Source: Phyto melanocephala (Eukaryota; Arthropoda; Insecta; Diptera; Rhinophoridae). Taken from it: DNA of 64,000 nucleotides. Position 1 is the stretch's first letter, and every line of letters starts with the position of its first letter. Below, piece after piece: positions 1-11,300 of the stretch. The position numbers and the translations under genes are program-made. The DNA lies in the NCBI GenBank assembly GCA_941918925.1, contig OW799237.1, forward strand, positions 70,301,626 to 70,365,625, written 5' to 3'. A model generated the notes under the pieces. It saw nothing but the letters and a program-made list of their open reading frames with translations, did not search any database and was not told where the DNA came from.

Positions 1-391
1 AGAAAAAGCGTTTATTAGGAAATGGGCGCTGCACTTTCATTTTCCGTTATAACAATAATAAAAACCAAGAACCTATATTTGCCAAACTTCAGAATCGTAC
101 ATCTAATTCTGTCGGTTTTATAACCTATAAAATATACTACAACAGACACTGTACGGGTTAAATTTTAATACATTTGGATCTATAACTCCTTTCGTAATGT
201 ACGGATATAAAAAATGTTTGGAGCAGCATATTTGTTTTGCCCAAGAAATATATCTATGAAATTTTTATATGGCCTACTCTTGCATAATAAGCTATAGTTC
301 TCTTTCTAATAGACTGATTTAGACCATCTTCAATACCATACATTTCTAATTTATAGGAGAGCTCTTTCATTTCCAGCTCTATAGTGCTTAT

Positions 392-850
392 AGGGCCCAT
401 ACACAACACCATAATAATTGTGCAATTAAGCTTTAAGCACACAATACACCAGCATGGTGGTACAAAATTCATTTTTTACCCAAAAATTGTGTGGAAAAGT
501 TTGTAATGAATAACGAAAAAATTTGTGCTGCACTTATTATTGCTATTATCCTAAAACGAAAACGAATAAGGAGCAAAAAAAAAAACGTGTTTGGATGAAG
601 AAATGGCTTTGAATTGGCATTTATATTTGAAATGTTGTATTTTTTTAATGTTTATGCCTTGACGATTTAACTTTTATGAGCTAAATTTACAACACACGAC
701 TAAATCATGCTGGTACAATCAAAAAAATATCAAACTATTTTTGATAAAGCACCATCAGCTGGCACAATCTCACCGCAACCTCATACACGGTCAATCAGCT
801 GGCACAGTCACTTGATTGCACAATTATTATGGTGTTGTGTATGGGCCCTA
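392..850. mobile_element. Tourist-like MITE (PIF/Harbinger type)
   Basis: 459 bp bounded by a perfect 36-bp inverted repeat starting TAGGGCCCATACACAACACC. It is flanked on both sides by TTA (389-391 and 851-853), the PIF/Harbinger target duplication. No coding capacity. Short open frames inside are chance. Confidence 0.75.
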
Positions 851-1044
851 TTACAACGGAAAGACAGGTGGATGGACAGAAAATATATGCATACCTTATT
901 CCGTCTAAAATGAATATTTCGATGTGTTCAAAACGAAAAGATTATTTTCTTTTGGTGTTGTGTATAAAGGTACATGACCTTGACTTTTTTATGTAATTAA
1001 TTTTGACATAATCTACGTAAGTTAACAACAGCTTGTATCATATG

Positions 1045-1793
1045 ATTTTTATATATGTAACCATTGATTCAAGTTCCAAAAACAGTTTTTTTTAATTTTT
1101 GTACTGCTTTTGCCATAAATAATATTTTTTTGGGGGTTGCCACCACTGCAAAATACTACACAAATGGCAAAAATTTCAAATCTATCGATCAGTTAAAGAC
1201 ACCACAAGAAATGTTTTAAATGCGACGAACTTGAATTTTCGCCCAATTGGCGCACTCTAAAAGATGTATTTAAAGTCTGGTACGTTTAGTCCTACAAATG
1301 TAGACATCTTGAGCAAATCGTCAACGATATTTTCGAAAAATATCTTTGAAATCATGCAAGACCGAAAGAGCGACAATAAAGTTCCTTTCGTACTGAAAAA
1401 TACATTTCGTGATTGGAAAATTGGACAGTGCCACGCCCATAAGAAATAAGTTATCATTTTTATCTACTTGTACTAGATCGATTTTTGTGAAACTTTGCAC
1501 ACACATATTGAGCTGTCATGACTATATAATTTCGTGATTAGAAATGTGGGCAGGGCCACGCCCATAAAAAAAGTTATAATTTTGAGGTACTTGCTCTGGA
1601 CCGATTTTTGTGAAACCTTGCACAAATTATTGAGTTCTCATGATTATACAGTTTCGCGATTAGAAAAGTGGGCAGTGCCACGCCTATTAAAAAAGTTTTA
1701 ATTTTTAGCTTTTTAAACTTGATATTCAATTTAAATTCAGAATGCAGTTTTATTCATTAAGGGCCGTAGCAACGCGCGCCGGGCCTTTCTAGT
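1045..1793 (-). repeat. ACTAG-family repeat with 120-bp tandem units
   Basis: On the minus strand it starts ACTAGAAAGGCCCGGCGCGC at 1793. Other family members start ACTAGC at 39856, 48994 and 49929. It contains three degenerate units of about 120 bp with GCCACGCC cores near 1430, 1555 and 1677. The outer end is uncertain. The class is unassigned; similar ends occur in non-LTR and Helitron-like insect repeats. Confidence 0.45.
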
Positions 1794-2174
1794 TCTAAAT
1801 ATCTAACAGAAGTCATATAACTTATTAATATTGCCAATCTAATCTTTTTATTTCAATAAATTTTTTACTTATAATCTGGGTATTTGTTGAAACCAGACTG
1901 ACGCATTCAAAAATTTATATTTTACAAATTTATTCTACAAAAATAATAAATATTTTTGTATTTTTTAAATTTAATTTAGAGTTTTCTTAAATTGTTCTTT
2001 ATTAAAAAATAAATCAATCCTAGGATTTTTATAGAAATAAATAATAAATAAAAAATGTATATAAAAAAAATTACAATTAAGTAAAAATATATAGAGAATA
2101 ATTTATAAATAAAATCTCGATGAAAGAAAAATGTCGGTATAAATATTTTCAAATTTTACGTACATACATTCCAG

Positions 2175-2389
2175 ATGATCTTCCTGATCGTAATTGTGAT
2201 AGATGTGTTCAATGTTGCATTGACTACGAGGGTTGGTTGCAATTTCAAAATTGCCTTTATAAAGTTGTTAGAGATCCACTATTTGAATTGGCCATAACGC
2301 TGTGCATTGTACTGAATACAGCATTTTTAGCCATGGAACATCACGGCATGAGTGAGAGTTTTCGCAACGCCTTAGATGTGGGGAATAAG
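2175..2389 (+). CDS. NaCP60E: NaCP60E exon: end of I-II linker and domain II S1
   Basis: The acceptor is ttccag before 2175, and the first two bases complete a codon begun in an upstream exon. The exon has a cysteine-rich stretch (CDRCVQCC) and then S1 of domain II ([19 protein letters not shown]). The donor GTAAGT follows 2389 at a codon boundary. An ATG at 2120 lies upstream of the acceptor and is not the start. The next intron is only 63 nt and has no stop in frame. Confidence 0.93.
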
Positions 2390-5300
2390 GTAAGTAAAGT
2401 TCAAATTGTAAAAAAAACAAATGAATTTTTCTACAAAATAAATATCCCAAAGGTTTTCACTTCCATTTTCACCTTTGAGTGTATTGTTAAATTAATGGCC
2501 CTGTCCAAAGAGTTTTTTCTTTGTGGCTGGAATATTTTCGATTTAATTATTGTTACGGCTTCCTTGTTGGACATCATATTTGAGCTGGTCGATGGTTTAA
2601 GTGTCTTAAGGGGTCTAAGATTGGTAAGTAAATGAAGACAAAGCTTATGATTGACATATAAAATATGTTTCTCTTATTTTAGTTAAGAGTCCTGAAATTA
2701 GCTCAATCTTGGACCACCATGAAAGTATTATTAAGCATTATTATTTCGACAATTGGTGCTTTAGGTAATCTGACCTTGATATTGGTCATTGTCATTTATA
2801 TATTTGCCGTTATTGGTATGCAACTATTTTCAAAAGACTATACTCCCGAGAAATTTGAACCGGATCCAGTGCCAAGGTAAGAATTCGCTTTTTAACTGTT
2901 GATTTATTGATTTTTAGAATCGTTTTTTTCTTGTTTTGTTGTAGATGGAATTTCAATGATTTTTTCCACTCCTTTATGATGATTTTTCGTATTTTATGTG
3001 GAGAGTGGATTGAACCTTTGTGGGATTGCATGAGAGCTGAAGAAGAGGTAACATTTAAGATACATAATCTTTTTAACTTCATTATTATACCCTTCACACA
3101 GTGAAAAAGGGTATATATAGGTTTGTCACTCCGTCTGAAAGTTCTACAATTTTAATTTTCGACCCAATAAAGTATATATTTTCTGAAAGCTTATAAATAG
3201 GGGAGTCGATTAAGCTCTGTCAGTCTGTACATGTGTATGTTGAAATCAACTTATTGAAGCCCCCCGATATCGCCTGGACCCGGGTGAGTTATTAAAATAT
3301 CATAAATATTCGGGAGTAGATCGGTATTAAAAATCATTGGTACAAAAACAACTTAGATATGAGCAAATTATTATTTTTTTTCTAATTTCTTTTTTAAATT
3401 TTATTTTTTTAGTTTTTGATAAAATTTTTGATTGATTTTTCAATCAATTAAAAATTTTATAAAATAAAGGTCAAATAAGAGCAATAAGAATTTAATTTTT
3501 TATTTTATATTTATTATTTATATTTAATTTTTTTTTATTTTTTTTTTTTTTTGACATTGATACGTAAATTTATAATTTTACAATGGGATGTTTTTATATA
3601 TCGATGCCTTACTTCCTCAACCTCGTATCTTAAAAAAATAAAATTTTTCAGGAGAGACAAAAAAAAAAACGGTTCATCTTTTTATACTTCGGTGTTTGGT
3701 TAAAAGTTTATATGCAATTATTAAGGAATTGATTGTATTAATGTATATTAGTAGTAATAATATACTAATCATTTTTAGTTAAAGCATAAAATAATCGTTT
3801 GATATGAAAAAGTCAAAACCGTATTTTTTTAAGATACGAGGTTGAGGAAGTAAGGCATCGATATGTTTGTTTTTTTATATGTATGTACGTATTTCATATA
3901 AGATGAATGGTGATACAAACTATGTATTGTTATTGCATGACTACAGGTTGTGAAGGGTATATAAGATTCGGCGCGGCCGAATATAGCACTCTTACTTGTT
4001 TTTAGAATATTTTTGAAAATAATTTTGTAGATAACTTTTTTAAACACTTTTGATTTAATAAAAATTTACAAGTGTAAAAAAAACTAATTATTTTTAAAAA
4101 ATATTATCCACAAAATTTATTTTTTTGAAAAAATTTTTAAAAATTTATTTTTAAAAAAAATAATTCTATGAAGAATTTTTTACACATTTTTAATTTTTAA
4201 AGAATTTTTTTTTAATATTTTCAAACAATTTATAGAAAAAATTTGTTAAAATTTTTTAAATTTTTTTTTTAAATTTAAAAACTGTTAAAAAATTTCTTTG
4301 TAGTTTTTTTTTTTTAAATTTGTTTTGTGAAAATATTTCTTAAAAATTTTTTAACAAAATTTTTTTTTTCATTTATCAAAAATATTTTTTTAAAAAAATA
4401 TTGAGCAGGTTTTTTTTAATAGAAAGTTTAAATAATAAATTATTTTATAAAAAAAATTTTAAATGCAATTTTAATAAAAAAAAATATAAAAAATATTTAA
4501 AATTTTTTTTAGAAAAACATTAACTTATTTGAAGATTGTTTTTCTAAACCATTTTTTATAGATAATTTTCGTTTAATTTGTGTGCGGAAAATTTCCAAAC
4601 ATTTTTTTAAAAATAATTTTTGATGTATTTTTTAAAGATTTTCTTAAACTCTTTTAAATTAATTTAATTTCATTAAAATTTCCAGCAAGGTGCATCTACC
4701 TGTTTTGCCATCTTTCTACCCACCTTGGTAATGGGCAATTTTATGGTCTTAAATTTGTTCTTGGCCTTGTTGCTCAACAGTTTCAATTCCGAGGAACTCA
4801 AGTCCAAAAAAGAGGTAATGCATGTTTATTTTAATTATTATTCATACTCATTTATTTATGCTTAAAGTGTCTACATATTTTTTTGTTTGTTTTACACCAT
4901 TCAGTGTCAATTTAAATGTGTTTGTTTTTATTTAAAGATTGACTGTGTTATTGAAATAATTATTTAAAAAAAAACATAATAATAATTGTTTTATTTATAT
5001 CGTAAAAATGTGGGCTCTGTGTTTGCGTTTTATATACATAATTTAAATAAAAATAAAATAATTAATTAAACAATAAACTGAATCAAAATAGAGAGAATAA
5101 AATCACAGGAAACTGTATTTTATCTTCTTTAAAATCAAGCTTAAATATTTTAATTTACAATTGTAATATTGTTAAGTGAATTTTGTTATTATTGGTGTTA
5201 GACTTGTTATTTAATTAAATTATTCTTAATGCACTTTATTTAAGTGTTGTCCTTTTAGATAATTTTTTCTGTGTGTAATTTGATTTCAATTAAACTAAAA

Positions 5301-8300
5301 AATAAAAAGTAAATTTTTTATATAAATAAAAGGTTTTTTTTACAACTATTTAACTATTTTTTCCTAATTATTATGTAATAAATAATTTATTAAATTATTC
5401 ATTATTTATTAAATTATTATTATTATTAATCTTTCAATATTTATTTGGTTGTTGGGTTTAAGCTGATCTATATGCATTTCACTGGTGCTTATACCAGATC
5501 ATCGTTTTACCAGCCAAATAAATATGGTGTAATAAATATTTAAAAAAAGTTGATTCATGTATACATATGTGTACAGTTGTAATAAAAAAATTATCAGTGC
5601 TAATCTATAAAAGTGTCTCCTTTCGTAAGAAAAAGTCGTAAATTCGTAACTTCCATTTTTATTACTGCCGTAAATCTTCGAGGCATGGAGTCAATTAGGT
5701 CCTGACATCGCTTTAATGGGATTTGATTTCATGCATCTTAAACTAAGTATGTTCTACAAATCGTTCTTATTTCATGGCGTTTTTATACCCTTCACACAGT
5801 GAAAAAGGGTATATATAGGTTTGTCATTCCGTGTGAAATTTCTACAATTTTAATTTTCGACTCCATAAAGTATATATTTTCTGAAAGCTTATAAATAGGG
5901 GAGTCGATTAAGCTCTGTCAGTCTGTCCATGTGTATGTTGAAATCAACTTTTTGAAGCCCCCCGAAATCGCTTGGACCCGGGTGAGGTATTAAAATATCA
6001 TAAATATTCGGGAGTAGATCGGTATTGAAAATCAGAAACATCGGTTCATAAACAACTGAGATATGAGCAAAAACCCACGACCACCTCGGTTTTTTTTTAC
6101 AAAAAAACATTACAACAACAACATACATACATACAAACGTGTATATTGGTTAAAGTAAACGTGGGATCGAATCCCAGCCGAGCCAAAAAAAAAATTTTTT
6201 TTATTTTTTTATATATTTTTTTTTAAATTTTTTTTTATATTTTTTTTTATTTTTTATTTAATATATTATTTATATTTTTATTATTTTTTTAAAATTTTTT
6301 TTTTAAATTTTTTTTTGTTTCATATTTATTATTTATATTTTAATTATTATATTTATTTGGTTGTTTTTTAATATTTTTTTTTTAATTTTTTTTTTAAATT
6401 TTTTTTTCAAATTTTTTTTAAAATTTTTTTTTTATTTTGTTTTTTAACATACATACATACGTTAATTTTTAATTTTACATAGATTTATAATTTTACAATG
6501 GGATGTTTTTACATATATGTATGTTTTTTATATGTATGTACGTATTTCATATGAGATGAATGGTGATACAAACTACTGTTATTGCATGACTGCACGTTGT
6601 GAAGGGTATATAAGATTCGGCATGGCCGATTATAGCACTCTTACTTGTTTACGCATCATATTGTTTGATATCTTCCTTTAGATGTTCGATAGGGTTGAGG
6701 TCAGGAAATAGAGGAGGCCATGACATAACTTCAACTCTTCGAATTCCACTCCTTTATTCATTTTTTGGTATATTAGGGGTCATTATTTCATTAGAATACC
6801 CATTTTAGTGGCACATTGCATTCAGAATGTAGAAGCATTTCTTCGTTCATTACTTTTATCCATTATTTCTTTTATCTGATGTATCGGACTACCGCACTAT
6901 TTGAGAAACAACGCCATTTTATTACTTTTGCGCCACCATGTTTAATGTTTTTTGTGTGCCTTGTATTCTGTGTTAGGCGGATATTGGACATACTGTCTAG
7001 AGCCTGACCCACTAAATTTCACTTTTGTCTGTTCATAACATGTTGCATGGTTTTTTTTGCCATTTTAAATGCTCTTTGACGAACTTCAAGCGTGCGAACA
7101 CTTGATTTTTTGTTAATATAATATGTTTCCTTGGACTTCTTGCAAATAGTTGGTTGTCTAAAAATAGTTTGCTTATGCTATTAACATCAATGTTAAGCTC
7201 ACGATGTGTTGTTATGCTTAAGTCGGTCGTCCACACTAGACGTTTTACGTTTACCTCCTCAAGTTCCTGCTTTATTTTCATAAGAAATGTAATTTTCTAT
7301 ACTTTGATCAGAGCACCCAAAAATTCTTAATATCTCTGTATGTTTTTTCTATTTTTCGAAGAATGTTCAGTTTTCTTCAGAACGTGTTTTCTTCGTTTTC
7401 CTAGATGTAATTATATTTGTACATTACAAAGTGTTATATGCCGTAGCATTGCAAACTTACTTTTTTACTTTTTTAATGTACTCAAGGGATAGATACATAT
7501 GTATGTATTTTTATATAAAAGATATCTTACACACTCCTATTTATTTGATCAATTCAACTAAGTAGAAAATGGAAAAATTATCTAATTATACACAAAAGAC
7601 TTTTTGACAATTCTTTTATGAATCTTGCTTTTTTACATTATTCCACTTAAAGTTCTGTTATATTAGGTTTGTTCGACGTAAATCCTGGTAAAGTCCGGTA
7701 AAATGAGAGTAAACAAAAAATTCTCTCAGAAAACGATAAATTTACCCAAATTTGCTGGAACGCAAAAAACCACATTTCAAGCCCGAAAAAAAACTTCAAA
7801 ATTGTACAGCTGTTGTTCAGATGTCCAGGTTGATATTCTACCAGCCGGCTTACCGCCGTCGCCGAATTATTTTTTTCGGATGAACCGCATCAGGATATCT
7901 CGACTGATGGCGTTAAATGTTTAGCAAAGTCCCTTTTTGCAAACTAGAAATGAGAGGCATATATTTTTCTCATTCTCTTTTAGAACTTTCTAAACTTTTT
8001 ACAATTAAGAAATTAATTTTTCTAATTTTTTTCGCTGTCGTTATGGTGCTTTAATCGTATAACAAACTACTAAAGAGGTAATGAGATAAAAAAATATGAT
8101 ATGAAATATAAAAAAAAAAATATATAAAAAAGTTAAAGAAAAATAAATTGTACTACGCACTTCAACTCGTTGCTACCGAATTCCGACTGTCTGCTTTTCA
8201 GTTTCTCTATTGTAAAAGGGGACTTAGCACTAAGTTTTGATGAAAAAGAACTATGTTATGTCCGCAATCAAACAATAGAGTATATATATATTACGGCTGC

Positions 8301-11300
8301 ACTAGGTTAGGTTAGGTAGAACAGGCAGCTGTTGTGCAGCTCACTTGGGTCCATTATATTGATCCCTTTGTGATACCTGAATAGAAAAGTAAGAATAGAA
8401 AAGAAAGGAAGCAGACAAGTCCAGAGTCTCCGGCGGGAATCAAACCCGCAACCCCTAAACTAGCAGAACAGCACACTGCTGACTAGTCCATCGGGGCTGC
8501 ACTAAAAATTACAAGAAAAACATATTAACATATATCGTTGTTTTTTCAACTCGCTTTCATTAGTGCTTATATGGTAATACGAAAACAATTTAATTTTCTA
8601 TTATAAAAAAACGGAAGTTTCTGTATGATAACGTTAAAATAGTTTAATCATTATTAGGTTTGATATAAGAAATTATATTGAGTTTTACTAAAATATATCC
8701 TGGATCAATACTTTTGTTATATAAAATAGTGGAATGCTAAGTTTTTGTAATCGTAAAGATATGACTTCACAATATGATTAACGCAAAACCTACTTATTTC
8801 GTTAAAAGACTTATTTTCCGTTTTTTTTAATTTTAATAATTTCTTAAACCAGTTCCAATCTACCGCCGGTAATTTTTGCACTTAGCCGCCACCACGCCGT
8901 TTTTCTACCAACAGCTTGGACCTCTGCTTTTGCTAAAAAAAATTGTTCAACAAATTTTTAGTTTTTAAGTTTAATGTTTGTTAAAGTATGTCCAAACAAA
9001 CACTAGAGTGAAATGCATATGTTTTATTAGTTATTAAAATTATTCAAATTACAAAAACTCTATTTATATTCTTAGACAAAGTATATTCCATTGTTTACAA
9101 AAATAAAAAGATCTTTTTAACCTTTTATATTTTTACAAATTAAAAACATCTGATTTAGTGATCTGACAGTTTTCCCATTTTACACGCAAAAAAAGTACGG
9201 GTAAAGTCTGGTAAAAAGAGAAACACAATATACTCTCTCATGAACGTTCTCATTTACCCAGTTTTCAACACAAGAAACGCTTTTCGGTAAAATTGGGAGC
9301 CCGCGGGTTCCCGCGGTAACGTACGTCGAACAAACCTATTATTTGGTTGTTTTGGAAGATGCCAGACTAACGACTTTCATATGAAAAAATATTGAGCAGC
9401 AGCACTCCTTTTACATTGAATACAGCTGTATATCATAATATGCTATATTTTAGCGTATCCTATAGTAAATTTACGTTCTAATTAAAGGGATCTGAATAAG
9501 ATGTTTACCACTAACTAACTTCATAAAATGCTAAAATTGTAACCTTTTATTCTATAAAATTGTACTTAAAAAAACTCTATTGGGTTTACGAATTTTTTTT
9601 TTAAATTTTCTTGATTAATTTATATGTCGGATTTTTTCTTCTTGCCATGTCACTTTTTGTATTTTTTGCATAAATAATTATTTGTTATTTTTTGTTGTTT
9701 TTTATTATCATTAAATTTAAGTTCGTTATCGAAAAATATTTCCATAAGTTCAGAAAATGTTTTGAGGCTTTAAAATATTGATCGTCGTTAAGAGAATGTG
9801 TCATATATGTATATTTGTAGTAATTTTTTAATTCTAAATTTTGCATAAAACTACCAAATAAATTTGTATGTTTTCAACTTTGATAATATTTATATTTTTT
9901 TTTTAAACAGTTCAAAAACTCTATGATTTCTATTGTTTTGAGCTGCATTTGAAATTGGTTTCAGTTACATATGTATGTATATGAGATACCAGACCTATGA
10001 AGTGACAAGAAGAAAACATGATGTATAGAACCACTGATCAAAATTTGATGAAAAGGAACTTTTTTTTAATTGAATGTTTTAAAATTTGACCAGATGTTTT
10101 AAACGGAAATTGGCTCTTTGTGAAGATTAGGTCAAGATCGTCAACAAGAGAAGAGTTTGTATATTAATACAGACGTATTAATATTAACAACGTGAAAATA
10201 TAGTTATAACAACACTAAGTTAAAAATGAAAATAAAACAGAACTTGCTTATGTACGTATAAATTAAATGAAATGTAATTTTAACATTTTCTTCGACCCAT
10301 AAAACAGTTCAGATTCTAAATCAGCGATCGACACAAAGAGATCTTATTATGAAGATGTAAATTTTATCTTTTAAAATATTTCAAAACTCAAAACATTTTC
10401 TTCAATTAATTTTTTTATTTGTAAGATATTTTTTATTGAAATTTTAATATAAAAAACCATATATTTTATTGTCTTTCTTCTTCTATATATACATATGTGT
10501 GTGTGTCTGTGCAAAACTCTATGATCTGTGTATTAATTATTGCTCAATTATCTTTAAAAACTTAAACTACATAAAACAATAATACCACTACTAAAAAATA
10601 CTACTTACTACTAATTTCTATTACGCCTTTTTCCACCTCTCCAACAACTTAATAAAACTCTCAATTAAAAACAAATTGCAAATGTATAAAAACAATTTGC
10701 ACTTTAACATACAAAAATTAAACAAATGTAATAAATGTGCACCCGTACGTGTTCAAAATCCATATAAAAACACAAAAAAAAAAAAAAAAATTAAAATTTT
10801 AAAACTTTACACCATAAAACAAACAATAAACTTGACAGATTTTTAAGAAAAAGGTAATTTTATATTTTTAAATCCCATTTTTATTCCTTTACCCCAGAAA
10901 CAATTTTTAATCTTTTGTTGGCATTTAAATGTTGAAAAATATTACAAAAAAAAACTAAAAACGATTTTTTTTTCAGTTAATGTTGTACGAATTCGCATGT
11001 TAAAATTTCAAGTAGTTGAAATTGAGTAGAAAATATCGATGTAAAGTGATTGGTTGAATAAAGTTTAAGCATTGGTTGTATTTAACATGTATTTAATTTG
11101 TAATTAGAGTTTAATATTGGCTAATAGAATTATCTTTTTTTTAAATGCATTTTGGTTTTTCTAATTCTTCTTAATTATAAATCATTAAAATGTTTGCAAA
11201 CGTTTTCCTCCCCACTTCAGGAAGTAGGTGAAGAGTCGAAATTAGCTCGCAGTATAGAAAGAGTACGTGATTTGATTCGTAAAAAACGTCAAGAGCGTAA

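Larger units (their letters stand above)
1..2174 (+). other. Intron or upstream DNA before the first visible exon
   Basis: No coding exon recognised. It holds a Tourist-like MITE (392-850) and a degraded repeat with tandem units (about 1230-1795). The rest is AT-rich. By gene structure this should be the intron separating the I-II linker exons. Confidence 0.6.
4815..11220 (+). other. 6.4 kb intron of NaCP60E
   Basis: Contains a Tc1 fossil (about 5570-7290) interrupted by copy B (5785-6649), and an unclassified inverted-repeat element (7666-9336) with a SINE inside it. 9342-11220 is AT-rich, with nothing recognised. Confidence 0.8.

Noticed and set aside
707..913. 68-codon frame
   Set aside because: It overlaps the right end of the Tourist MITE, with no similarity to a known protein.
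2120..2174. ATG at 2120 as a gene start
   Set aside because: The family alignment and the acceptor at 2171-2174 show that this is intron. The channel needs domain I upstream.
8405..8494. A functional tRNA gene on the minus strand
   Set aside because: The arms do not fold into a full cloverleaf, the B-box has a T for C, and the sequence continues into a SINE body with a target duplication.
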